Assembly (NCBI GenBank): GCA_036365515.1
Contig: CM070873.1
Span: forward strand, 23,877,085 to 23,941,084
DNA length: 64,000 nt
Source: Torymus aiolomorphi
Taxonomy: Eukaryota > Arthropoda > Insecta > Hymenoptera > Torymidae
Direction: 5' to 3'
The notes below the pieces were generated by a model. The model saw nothing but the letters and a program-made list of their open reading frames with translations, ran no database searches and had not been told where the DNA came from. Position numbers and translations under genes: made by a program. Positions 1-10,590 of the stretch are shown one piece after another. How positions within the stretch are numbered: position 1 is the first letter of the stretch; each line of letters starts with the position of its first letter.

Positions 1-593
1 ATTTATTAGAAATACAGTTTTACGGAATGACTATTTAAAAAAATAAATAATATTATCATCATACCTTGACTCAATGTCAGTGACGTATTATTTGCTGATT
101 GTTAAGAAATCAAATATCTTTAATGACTTTTTTTTCGTAAACGTTGTGAAGATTTACTGCCTATTGCAAATATTACAAATAATTTATACATTTATAAAGC
201 AATTAAACATAATACTTATATTCGTTTTACACAAACTAATTTAGTTCCTTTGAAATTTTTTTACTTAATTCCAACAGATTAATAAGTACTTTTGCATCAT
301 ACATGTACATGAATAACGTCCTTCAAATAAGAGATTACAAATTGAATTTTATTTACTGATGATTGTAAAAGAATAAAACGTAATTAATTCCTTTATTTGA
401 TATTTGATAATCGCTTTATTTATATAAACTTAATATCTCAATCGAAAAGTTACACCTACGTTATTTATTTACGAAATATTTTAACCCACATTTAACTGGT
501 CCGTGTTTATTATTTACTGCCTATTGCAAATATTACAAATAATGTATGCATTTATAAAGCAAACATAATACTTATATTCATTTTACATAACTA

Positions 594-762
594 GGAATTT
601 GAGGCGCACTACGCGCGCCAGATGCTCGTGCTTTGACCAATCAGCGAACTCTCTGAAGTTGGCTCTATATGTTTCAACCAATAATATTTTTTGCTCAGCA
701 ATATGGCTGCCCCGTAAAAGCATGTGGCTGCCTCCTCATACCCATCTCCCTTTTAATATAGG
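594..762. mobile_element. 169-bp insertion with 5-bp target duplication AACTA
   Basis: Compared with the uninterrupted first copy of the surrounding repeat, 594-762 is extra sequence flanked by AACTA at 589-593 and 763-767. It is more GC-rich than its surroundings and contains CCAAT-like motifs. I see no open frame or clear terminal repeat, so the class is unknown; a SINE-like or non-autonomous LTR-derived piece is possible. Confidence 0.7.
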
Positions 763-906
763 AACTAATTTAGTTCCTTTGAAATTTTTTTACTTAATTC
801 GAACAGATTAATAAGTACTTTTACATGTATATGAATAATGTCCTTCAAATAAGAGATTACAAATTGAATTTTATTTACTGATGATTGTAAAAGAATAAAA
901 CGTAAT

Positions 907-1159
907 TGTTGGAAGTATGCGCGCTTCCCGCGCGTGTGTGTGTGTGTGTGTGTGCTAGTGTCTATGTATGTGTGAGTAGAAGGAGCGCCCTCCCCTTGGC
1001 ACTGCGTGGGGGTGTCTCCGCGAGCGCCACTTCTCCCTGAGCGCTGAACCCGAGCGGACGTGAGCAAGAGAGAGAGAAAGCTTTTGAATAAACTAAACGT
1101 AAAACTTAATCTGTGTGTGATTCTGGATTATTCACCTCATCCTCACCAACCATCCAACA
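907..1159 (+). mobile_element. Solo LTR, 253 bp, with 5-bp target duplication GTAAT
   Basis: The insert begins TGTTGGAAG and ends TCCAACA, the TG...CA ends and short inverted termini of a retroviral-type LTR. GTAAT stands on both sides (902-906 and 1160-1164), and the first copy of the host repeat shows the single-GTAAT empty site. A (GT)n run lies at about 935-954 and a polyadenylation signal AATAAA at about 1087, giving the + orientation. No internal retroelement sequence is present, so this is a solo LTR left by LTR-LTR recombination. A BEL/Pao or Gypsy origin is likely, but the clade is not determinable. Confidence 0.85.
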
Positions 1160-1294
1160 GTAATTAATTCCTTTATTTGATATTTGATAATCGCTTTATT
1201 TATATAAACTTAATATCCCAATCGAAAAGTTACACCTACGTTATTTATTTACGAAATATTTTAACCCACATTTAACTGATCCGTGTTTATTATT

Positions 1295-3160
1295 TTGAGA
1301 AGGTAAAGTTTCCTGGTTTTAGATGCATAATTTTTAATTTTGTTTACTTCCCAATAATCTTTTTCAAATATTCAATAAACAGTTAATATTACGATAAGAA
1401 TATTTCGGCTTCTAAAAATTTTTATTTTGTGTAATACTTAAATATCAACGAAACATTACACATTCAATACTTAACTATTCAAATTAATAGAAAATAAAAT
1501 TATAAAATATATAAAATCATAATTCACATCAATCAATTAATATATAAATTTCATAATCAAAAAATTGAACATTTTCAAATCTTTATAATGATCGCACTGC
1601 CTATACTTACAAACATATTATGACAAACACTAGAATTTGAATTCTACTTAATTCTAAACGTCTGATTTATTATTAATATTGTAAAATGTTATTCATAGAG
1701 TTTACTTCTTTATGTCTTACACCTTTGATTTGTTCATGTCTTCGAGTTTCTGCAACGCTTTTAAAACGTAAAAGTTAAGAACGGACGTTTGATAAAATGA
1801 TGACAAGGTCACTGAAGCTGTAATATTTTATTAATTAAATATTAAATTGTTTTCTACATTTTAAAATATTTAGGTTTTTTTTATCAATGTCACTCTATTA
1901 CTTGTGCTCACTTTCGTCGTGGAGGACGATATAATACATTCCTTCAAAATAAAAATATTTATCTCATGGCTGCGGATAGCAAATTATACTTTGTTCTTTG
2001 TCATCTAGTGTCAATGTAAACATTATAGGAAAACATATAAATCAGCATTTGGCTTGTTTTTATTATTGTATATCGTATGATGTCAAATATTTACTTTTGA
2101 TTTATTCTTTTGATTTTATGTAGCAGATGAGTACATTTACTAGTTCTGACTAACAAAAATATTATTATCACTAAAAGAATGTGTTATTTCCGATCCACAT
2201 GAAAATGTTTCTCTAAGACTTGAAAGAAACTGTAACAAAATGCTTATCAAACATATTGAACAGAAAGAAATTAAAGAATTTGTCTAACGACAGGTGTACA
2301 AATAAGATTTTATTAATTTCCATACAGATGGAAATGCCATAAACTGTTAAATATATAAAATAAAGTTTATGTTATGATTGCCAAATCACAAGGTGATCAA
2401 CGTAAGTAAAGAACAATTCATGTACACTTGAAAAGAAGATTAATAACCCGCAATTTTTCTTTTTAATTAAAACTTTATATTGAAATTCAAAGATTAATGT
2501 TTTTTTTTTCTTTTGATTCAAAGATTTATATTTTCATCTAATTTATCATACTATGTATAACTTGTTTTATATTTTCTTTGTTCTGTTCAATTTTAAATTT
2601 CGTAAATCCCTATAACTTTTTTTACGTTATTAATTAATCCTAGATCACTTTTTGATAAACGATTTTCCATTCTATTTCTTTACTTTCATCCCCACAAAAC
2701 AATTTTTAATAATTTTAAGATTCGTTTTTTTTACTTTTGAAAAGTATACTGCAATGTAAACTCACTGCAAACACGAAATTGCTCTGTAAATATATTTGTA
2801 TCACACATAATCAGAACGTAGTGACTGTTCCATATTTTATCTGGCGATTGTATAGTTTTATCATTAAAAGACTTGTAAAATATTCCAATTTCAAAACTAA
2901 AATCGTAAATTTTTTTTCAATATTCATTAGCTCAAAGTTAAGCATAAAGTACTCAACATACGTAAAAATTATGTCACTATAAAATCTGTTATAGTGGTTG
3001 GGTAATTGTACCAAGAAAAAAGTTTTTCATGCTTTTAATTGACGGAAATTTACCAAATTTTGTTTAATCCGCTCATATATGTAAGTATTTATGTAAACAT
3101 TAATTTTTATTGCGTGTATAGTCCGAAATACGAGCTCAATTTATTACGTCAAGATATACC
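1295..3160. other. AT-rich non-coding stretch
   Basis: Very AT-rich with frequent homopolymers. Short ORFs on both strands (for example 2737-2982) have no recognisable domain and look like chance frames. I see no repeat structure or RNA gene here. Confidence 0.5.
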
Positions 3161-3221
3161 AAACGAGTGTTTATCAAGTGCACCTCGTTTTATTTCCTCG
3201 TCATTACTGCAAGATTTGGCG

Positions 3222-3410
3222 ATGACTGGCTGTCACTACGTTACTGCACTGTTGAGTCTCGCGCTACTCTCGACGTTATGCATGAGTGCAAACTGCGAAG
3301 GAGTCTAAAGATGCCGCGCAACGGAACAACATCTGTACGTGTACATGGCTACTATAGAACTTCCTATGACTTTGTACGCGGTAATGTGTCGAGGATCTCA
3401 CCGGGTTCGA
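3222..3410 (+). pseudogene. MINPP-like exon 1 (signal peptide), broken
   Basis: The ATG at 3222 opens a hydrophobic secretion signal (core TALLSLALLSTLC) that stops at TAA 3306-3308. Coding similarity resumes in the same frame (HLYVYMAT) and then slips to another frame for TSYDFVRGN, a region that precedes the catalytic motif in MINPP proteins. The 189-bp length is one base off the phase exon 2 needs, which agrees with a single net frameshift. Donor GTACGT at 3411. Confidence 0.75.
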
Positions 3411-4419
3411 GTACGTATGTTACTGTTTCCATTTAGGTAGAGTTGTGTTATTTTCTATAACCTTATATTGTTGGCATATGATCACGTGATTGCAAACTCA
3501 TGATGCATTTGCACGAGATTTAATTGGGTATTTCTAATTTCAAAACGTAGATTGCAAATATAGTTTAATATAAACTTGCAAATAACGAACACTCGCTTTG
3601 GCATACGAGAATACAGATGTCAAAAGTTTATAGATAGAGAATTCATTTCAATTAACCAGGCATTTGTGTATTTAATTCTCATTTAACTTTTGAGAGATTT
3701 TTCCATTACTTTTAATTTGTACTTCTATGCGCTTTAAGAAATAAAAAGAAATATATAATAAATATGTAAAGTATGTAAAATATACATTTTTTTTATATTA
3801 TTTATAAAGGTACATGATCACCATATATTCAATACATTGTGATGAAAAAAAAAAAACTTATGTATAGAGAGGCGCTATAATGATTAATCGAGATCGAAGA
3901 AGGTTTTATGACTTCTTTCCAATCGATTTAGACTGATAAAAAAAAAATAGATATTTGAGTGTTAAAATGCATTCCATATATCGTCGCGCGGTACGAAGAA
4001 AAGCCAACTTGGAAGTTACAGGCGAAGAAAAGCCAGTTTGACTTGTCTCAGACGAAAAAAAGGCAGTTTGGACAAAAAATCCCAACTGCCGACATTTCGC
4101 GCGAGAAAAAAATTCAATTCTGTTAGCGAAAATACTTTTACGTACGCGTATTGATAAATAATGTTGTATTATGCTTGTAAATTTTAATTATCATAATAAA
4201 ATTACTCTTAATACTATTAATACGTGGTACTAGGAATCTTGAATCAATGTACTGACAGTCAGTACATTGATTTAAGATTCAGTCAGTTCCTGGTTTGCCA
4301 TTGGCTTTGAACATATATCAAAAGCACTGCAACGCTTTCAGATATATCTGAAAAAAAAGCAACGGCTCCGAGCTGCAGATGCGCGTGAGCGCAGCCTTCC
4401 AAGCATTTGACGCAGTATA

Positions 4420-5000
4420 GTGCCGCCGCACAGTGATGCTGTTCACTCAAAAGTGATGAAAATTCATGCTTTAGCACAATAAGGCTCAAAAAATTTTTAT
4501 AAAATACGTTTTGGACTCCTGAACTAATTTCCTACGATAAATCGTTTCCCTCATGGCTGTAGCATTGCTCATTTTTTAGTAATGAATACGTTAAATACTG
4601 TTTTTTTGGCGTCTATTTTTTTTTGTTTTTAAGTAGGATTAACTTTTTTTTTGTTTTATAATAAGCGCCCATTTCTTATAAATATAATTTTTTTCAAAAT
4701 TTTAGGACTTATGCAGTTGTTTGAAAAACTTATATTTATAAAAAATGGACGCTTATTATAAACAAAAAAAAAATTAATCCTACTTAAAAACAAAAAAAAA
4801 TATACTCCAAAAAACGGCATTTAACGTATTCCTTACTAAAAAATGAGCAATGCGACAGCCATGAGGGAAACGATTTATCGTAGGAAATTACTTCAGGAGT
4901 TCAAAACGTATTTTATAAAAATTTGTTGGGCCTTATTGTGCTAAAGCATGAATTTTCATCACTTTTGCATCGATCGGCATCACTGTGCGCCGGCCGGGGC
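4420..5000. repeat. Near-complete palindrome of about 580 bp
   Basis: The segment from about 4420 to 4700 is repeated in inverse from about 4730 to 5000, including the GATGAAAATTCATGC block, with only about 30 bp of loop. It is non-coding; frames on the minus strand appear twice only because of the inversion. Confidence 0.85.
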
Positions 5001-5159
5001 TACTGCGTTCGGCATTCCTAAGAGTTTTTCTGTGTAAGTACCCTGGTAGAAAATAACCCAACCAAAATGGCTTAACTGCAACGGTTGGCCAATCTTTTTG
5101 GCCAACGAATAACAAAAATATTGACGAACGGTTGGCCAGTGGATGGTGAACTATCGATA

Positions 5160-6430
5160 ATTAAAAGCATTGAATGCGTGGACTAGGTCTTTGGGGTGGC
5201 CGATGATGGGCTCTATAGATGGTGCGATCCGTATAGTTTTATGCGTTAAGATCTCAGGGTGAATCTAATACGTGGCCCAGGTGTTCAGAGTAGCCGATGA
5301 CGATGTCTAGGGTGTGCACTCCGTACACGGAGAAAAATAACATAGGAAAAATTACCATATTTGATTGTAAGTCGAGGACAGACTGAAATCCTCCACAAAA
5401 TTGCCATAATTTATGGTAAAAATTGCCATAAATTTATGGCAATTTTTCCTACATTGTAAAAATTACTATAAATTTATGGCAATTTTTACCATAAATTATG
5501 GCAATTTTGTGGAGGATTTCAGTCTGTCCTCGACTTACAATCAAATATGGCAATTTTTCCTATGTTATTTTTCTCCGTGTAGTTTTTTGCATCTAGGTGT
5601 CGGAATGCATTCCATGTGTGGTCTAAGTGGTCTGGGTAGCCGATGACGGAGTCTAGGTGGTGCGCACCATAGGTTTATGGCTGTAGGTGTTGGAACTTAT
5701 CGAATGCGTCGTCTAGGTGTTCCGGGTGACCTATTCCGGAGTTTAGGTGGTGCGCACCGTATGTTTTTGGCTGTAGGTCTTGGATCTCATCGAATGCGTC
5801 ATCTAGGTGTTCGGGGTAGCCGATCACGATGTCTAGGTGGTGTGCTCCATAGTTTTTTGCATCTAGGTGTTGGAACACATCGAATGCGTGGTCTAGGTCT
5901 TTGGGAGAGCTGGTCATAATGTTTAGGTGGTGCGCTCCATAGTTTTTTGGCTCCAGGTGTCCGAACGCATCGGAAACGTGGTGGACGAGGAAAACTACGG
6001 AGCGCATTACCTAGACACCGTCATCGGCTACCCCGACCACCTAGACCACGCACGGAATGCATTCCGACACATAGACGCAACAAAATACGGAGCGCACCAC
6101 CTAGACATCGTCATCGGCTACCCCGAACACCTAGGCCATATATTCGATGAGATCCAACACCTACAGCCAAGAACCTACGGTGCGCACCACCTAGACTCCG
6201 TAATCGGCTACCCCAAAGATCTAGACCACGCATTCGATGTGTTCCAACACCTGGATGCAAAAAACTACGGAGCGCACCACCTAGACATCGTCATCGGCTA
6301 CCCCAAACACCTAGACGACGCATGGAATGAATTCCGACACCTAGATGCAAAAAACTACGGAGCGCACCACCTAGACTCCGTAGTCGGTTACCCTGAAACC
6401 TAGACGACGCATTCGATGAGATCCAATACC
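5160..6430. repeat. 90-bp tandem repeats in two opposed blocks, open in a 30-residue frame
   Basis: In the right block CTAGACATCGTCATCGGC-like starts fall at 6011, 6101, 6191, 6281 and 6371, a 90-bp period. The left block (5160-5940) holds the same unit in inverse, so the two meet head to head near 5940. Each unit reads as 30 residues (key words YGAHHLD, VIGYP, HLDDAF) with no stop in 5927-6403 on + and 5675-6007 on -. Units of two types (QHLQP and RHLDA) are intermixed. There is no splice signal or known domain match; the open frame may be a by-product of repeat amplification. Confidence 0.8.
5326..5579. mobile_element. 254-bp TA-flanked palindromic MITE (CACGGAGA ends)
   Basis: The ends CACGGAGAAAAATAAC and its complement bound an almost perfect palindrome rich in GCCATAAATTTATGGC-like words. 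TA lies on both sides (5324-5325, 5580-5581). It interrupts one 90-bp repeat unit, and neighbouring units show the uninterrupted ctcc-TA-gttttttgc form, so the TA target duplication is directly visible. Confidence 0.85.
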
Positions 6431-7165
6431 TACAGCCAAAAACCTACAGAATAATGAGCCATTTATTTGTATCAAGAAATCACTTTTCTTATTATAGCAT
6501 TCATTGGCCAACCGCAAGGCTTATTCCGTGATAAAATAAGAAACGGTTGGCCAAATCTTTGAGATTTGACGAACGGATGGTGAGCGGTTGGTTACCATTT
6601 TTACCAGGGCATAGTATAATAAATGTACAATTACACGCGTACACAATCATTTATGAACGACTTATTGCAGTGCTTTTGACAAATGTTCAGAGACAATAAT
6701 AACAAAAAGTGGAATTATCAGTACACTGATTCGGGATTCCTAGAACTACTTATTAATAGTATCAATAGTAATTCTATTGTGATAATTCAAATTTACAGGC
6801 ATAATATACAGCATTATTTATCAATACGCGTATGTAAAAGTATTTTCGCTAACAGAATTGGATTTTTTTCTCGCGCGAAATGTCGTCGGTTGGGATTTTT
6901 TGTCCAAACTGGCTTTTCTTCGTCTGGGAGGGCGCAAACTGGCTTTTCTTCCTCTGGGAGGACCCAAACTGGCTTTTCTTCGCCTTAGACGCGTTTTTGG
7001 CTTTTCTTCGTTGTAACTTCCAAGTTGGCTTTTCTTCGTACCGCGCGACGATATATAGCTGCTAATAAATAAGATTATTTATATGTTTAGTATGTCGAAC
7101 AAAAATTTTCTATAATTTTCTATAACTTTGCTGGATCTGAATTCGAGGGCGTGAATTCGTGTATA

Positions 7166-7366
7166 CACGGAGAAAAGTTTTATAGTAAAAATTACGATTT
7201 TTTATAGTAAACTTGAGACAAACTCATTTTCTCATGAAAATTCCTCACTATTTATAGTAAAAATTACAAAATAATATAAATTTTTGCTGCAAATTGTATT
7301 ATGTATGTACGTATTTTGGGTTTATGACATAAAATAGTCATTTTTACTACAATATTGTTCTCAGTG
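7166..7366. mobile_element. 201-bp TA-flanked MITE of the CACGGAGA family
   Basis: Begins CACGGAGAAAAG and ends TTGTTCTCAGTG, flanked by TA at 7164-7165 and 7367-7368. The interior is AT-rich with imperfect inverted symmetry. It lies in intron 1 of the phosphatase pseudogene, 94 bp before exon 2. Confidence 0.7.
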
Positions 7367-7459
7367 TACAGAAAGTAAAATTTTGGTACGTAATATTTAA
7401 TAAAATTTCTTCAGTACGAGCACAATATTTGTGTAACGATTATTTCGAAAAATTTACAG

Positions 7460-7591
7460 GCTGCAAACCTCTGCAAATGTGGGCTCTCGTACGACACGGG
7501 ACTCGTTTTCCGGAAGAGGAGGTATTACAATCTTTTACACATTTGCCAGAATTAAGAGACGAAATTATTGAAAATCACGATGAAAAGGGAA
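7460..7591 (+). pseudogene. MINPP-like exon 2 with catalytic RHGTRFP motif
   Basis: An intact 132-bp exon between acceptor TTTACAG and donor GTAAGT. It reads CKPLQMWALVRHGTRFPEEE near its start; RHGxRxP is the phosphate-binding and nucleophilic histidine motif of histidine acid phosphatases. No disablement is seen in this exon. Confidence 0.88.
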
Positions 7592-8098
7592 GTAAGTAAC
7601 ACAATAATTTGTCATTAAAGAAATAAAAAAAATAAATGATTAATAATGCAAGATCTAGTTATAAAAAAGTTTAATATTTACTTCGAATCATGTTTTTAAA
7701 CTTTCTCTACTTTATTCATTTTAGTATTAATGTATAATAATCCCCCAATGATTTGTTTCATTCATATAAAAATTATTCATAATACAAAACAATTTATTTA
7801 ATTACGTCTCATTTTGAATAAAGACAGTACATTTATAATTTTGAAATATACAATAAATAAACATTGATAATTTGCAATATTTATTACGATTACCACTTAA
7901 CTAACTTTAAATTTAACTTTTTTTTTTTAATTGAGCGAAAGTACATGCTATTCTATACTTAATTTCTAACTAATCAAGTTTTCTATTTTAATTTCAATCT
8001 TTTCCATTGATTAATATATTTATAATAAATTTCGATATCAAATGAATAAATCCAAACCATAACATAATATATTTAACGACCAAACTGCTCAATTGCAG

Positions 8099-8289
8099 GG
8101 GGTCACCTTTACCCCGAAGACTTGTAGAACTTGCGAAGAAGGACCGCGATGGGGATAAACGGGACGAAACCGGACTCATTGTCTTTGAAAGGGATGGCAG
8201 ATTTGCGAAATCTCGCCAGCCGCCTGAGAGACGCCTTCCCCGAGTTACTGAAAGTGAATCCATTAAAAGTGTTGCAGTCCGACTTCATA
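8099..8289 (+). pseudogene. MINPP-like exon 3 with in-frame TAG
   Basis: Follows acceptor TTGCAG in the phase left by exon 2 and ends at donor GTAAGG. It reads GHLYPEDL, then TAG at 8125-8127, then NLRRR and later LASRLRDAFPELLKVNP, the typical helix of the family. The stop sits where MINPP proteins usually have a charged or polar residue (a one-base change from GAG or CAG). Confidence 0.82.
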
Positions 8290-8944
8290 GTAAGGATAAC
8301 TTGATCGCTTGCAGAGGAATATGCGCACTCTGGCGAGATTTAAGGTGGCTCCAGCGGTCAAGTAGACCTAAAGCTATGAACATTTTTTACAAAAATTCAT
8401 TTACACATTCCAATCTGAAAACTGATATGACAGGAAGCAGAGTTCTTAACATAACGGAAAATATTTTTGTTAGAAAATTTCCAATTTTGCAAAAGTATAT
8501 TTTGTCCATTAAAAAAAATTCAATAAGAAATACAAATTTTTTTTGTTTTTCATTCAATTTTAATTTGCAGGGTCTCATTTTCTTCCATGTTAAATTTCAG
8601 AGGGAGTCAACGATATCAAAATTGAAAAATTTTCGAAACCTGCAAAGTTATACGCATAAGTTATAAGTTTGTAGATTTGTCACTGAATTTTATAAACAAT
8701 TGCATATAAACAAACAATAGCAGTAAAAAATCCATTATTGTTTTGCCGTATATTAAAAATCTGAGCGATAAATTGCAGTCGATCTTGTCTCTTGCTAATT
8801 ACAAAGTCATACAGAAACCACAGAACAAATTTAATACTTTCATCAAACTGGGTAAAGATCCTGTTGCAACATTGGATAAATGTGAAGTGGTTTACAGGAT
8901 CGATTGCAATGATTGCAATAAATCCTATGTTGGACAGACTGGTA

Positions 8945-9663
8945 CACGGAGAGAAATTTTGTAGTGAAAATTACAAATATTCGAGACAAAATTACCAGTT
9001 TCTATGGTAATGGATGGACAGACTGACAATTTCAAACTTTTTACCAAAGTGCCTTGGTAAAATTTTTTTTTAGTTAATTTAAATTAAAAAAATTAACTTT
9101 TTTATCCATATTGATGGATATATAGTATTTTAATATAGAAATAGAAACAGAAACAAGGATGAAAAAACATTAAACTGAAAAAAAATTTATACGGAAGCGG
9201 GATTCGATCCGACGATCTTTGGGTTGAGAGTCCGACGTTCTACCGACTGCGCCACGGAAGCTGTTACCAACAGTCATTTGAATCGCCGTTATTACTTACT
9301 GAAAATATGTGTATTGTTTTTATTTTAACGTCGCGCACGCCTCTAGTATCAATCTTCTGAAACACAATAATGCGCAGTGCGCATGCGCGAGTACACAAAT
9401 ACCAGGTTATTTGGTAAAATTTATCAGTTTTCTGAGTAAAAATTCTTAGGTTACCTTGTAAAAGTGACTAGATCTCAATTTTTACCAGTGTGTCTGGTAA
9501 TTTTTATTCCGATAATTTGGTATTTTTTTTAAGTGATTATGGTAGTTTTTCCTGGGAAACTTATAAATTGTATTAGAAACCTGGGAATATCACGGCTTTT
9601 GAAAGTCTATCCATGCGCTACCAAGGCACCTTGGTAATTTTTACTCTAAAATTTCTCTCCGTG
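8945..9663. mobile_element. 719-bp TA-flanked foldback with tRNA-like core
   Basis: CACGGAGAGAAATTTTG at the left and its complement at the right, flanked by TA at 8943-8944 and 9664-9665. Excision on paper restores the Penelope endonuclease frame (GGT AGA), proving the boundaries and the TA duplication. The interior has inverted blocks around TGGTAA-rich words and a tRNA-like segment on the minus strand. Confidence 0.88.
9189..9262 (-). ncRNA. tRNA-like sequence with Pol III boxes, inside a foldback
   Basis: Read on the minus strand it contains GTGGCGCAGTCGGTAGA (A-box-like) and GGATCGAATCC (B-box-like), followed directly by a T8 run that would serve as a Pol III terminator. It does not make a proper cloverleaf: both acceptor strands read GCTTCCG rather than being complementary, and the anticodon stem is poor. 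It is better called a tRNA-derived, SINE-like segment than a tRNA gene. Confidence 0.6.
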
Positions 9664-10529
9664 TAGACAGTTGTGAATTCGTGTAAGTGAACATAAGCGA
9701 TGCGTAAAAAATAATGATGAAGCTTCCGCATTAGCAGAACATGTTAAATTAACTAAACATACAATAAATTTTGATAATGTAAAAGTTTTATATTGTGAAA
9801 AGTATAAATCACGTAGGTGTTTCTCTGAAATGATGTATATATTTAGTACTAAGAACATTATGAACAGACAGATTGACACTGTGAAACTAAAAAATTGTTT
9901 CAAAGGGATTATTAATAATGTACAGCAGTCCGACAGTTGCAATTCACGCCTTACTCGTTATAATTTACGTAGCTTGACCAACTGTAGCTGTAAAACTTGA
10001 GTAGAGAGGGAGTAGCACGAGGATTCTCACTGCACTATACACACCTACTGCGCTCGTATGATTGCTGGGTTGCAGTCGTGCGGCGCGCTCGGCAAATCTC
10101 TTGCTGACGAGGTGGTGGTACAGACGCGAATCCCGTGATCCCCTCCTTTGCCTCTTGTATAAATACTCCCTGCGTCTGCAAGGAACTTTCATTGTCTCCC
10201 GACAGCGGAAGTATAACAACCAGGGGAAATTGTTAAAGAATTCATTTTTCACAATGAATTCTTTCAGTGCAGTTTTGTAAGTTCTATACTTTTTGGAATT
10301 GTCAGTTTAATCTTACTCAATAACGTTGGTTTTCAGAATTGTGTTAATTTGTTTATTGTAGAATTGCAAGCGTTGGAGTTGCTTGGTTTTTAGAACAAAA
10401 GAGTAAAAAGACTCTCGTTACGATGATGGGAGTTATTCGTGCGTAATATTCACGCTGTTGGGTCTCAATATGAATATTCTTACAGCTGTTTGTTATTGTG
10501 CTTATGTGTGTGCTTTAATTTATTGTAAT

Positions 10530-10590
10530 TTTACAGCCTGAAGAGGAAAGTTTATTATACTTTCGAAACGTTGTTGAACCAATCATACGT
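10530..10590 (+). ncRNA. Hammerhead-ribozyme-like core in Penelope pseudo-LTR
   Basis: CTGAAGA at 10538-10544 (matches CUGANGA), a short hairpin with GGAAAG opposite CTTTC, then GAAAC at 10565-10569. Penelope-like elements are known to carry hammerhead ribozymes in their terminal repeats. I could not draw a convincing stem I plus stem III with a NUH cleavage triplet in cis, so activity is uncertain. Confidence 0.5.

Larger units (their letters stand above)
153..1294. repeat. Tandem duplication of a ~360-bp AT-rich unit; second copy interrupted twice
   Basis: The block starting at 153 (tatttactgcctattgcaaa) starts again at 510 and can be followed base for base to about 513 and 1294. The second copy is longer only because it holds two insertions, at 594-762 and 907-1159. 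Since the first copy is uninterrupted, it gives the empty site for both insertions. No coding sequence is visible in the unit. Confidence 0.9.
5041..6609. mobile_element. CCCTGGTAGAAA-type foldback carrying head-to-head 90-bp repeats
   Basis: The left end CCCTGGTAGAAAAT and right end ATTTTTACCAGGG are imperfect inverted termini. Near both ends the word ACGGTTGGCCAA recurs several times in both orientations. The same end type and the AACCAACG word recur in the element at 16650-17661, marking one family. The interior is filled with the 90-bp tandem repeats. Confidence 0.7.
3977..7061. mobile_element. 3.1-kb composite foldback element in intron 1
   Basis: The ends are inverted copies: atatatcgtcgcgcggtacg at the left recurs as its complement at the right, and the arms match over roughly 3977-4253 and 6720-7061. 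The right arm contains a short tandem repeat (unit about 30 bp, core AAACTGGCTTTTCTTC, 6903-7040). Between the arms lie a palindrome (4420-5000) and a separate foldback (5041-6609), so it is a nest of at least three insertions. No transposase is seen. Confidence 0.8.

Noticed and set aside
599..811. 70-aa ORF
   Set aside because: It runs from a 169-bp insertion with target duplication into flanking repeat, so it is accidental.
6683..7065. 101-aa and 61-aa frames with repeated TGFSSSGR / NWLFF
   Set aside because: They are translations of the ~30-bp tandem repeat in the right arm of the intron-1 foldback; the matching left arm does not keep the frame.
9189..9262. A functional tRNA gene
   Set aside because: The acceptor strands are identical instead of complementary and the anticodon stem does not pair; kept only as a tRNA-like segment.
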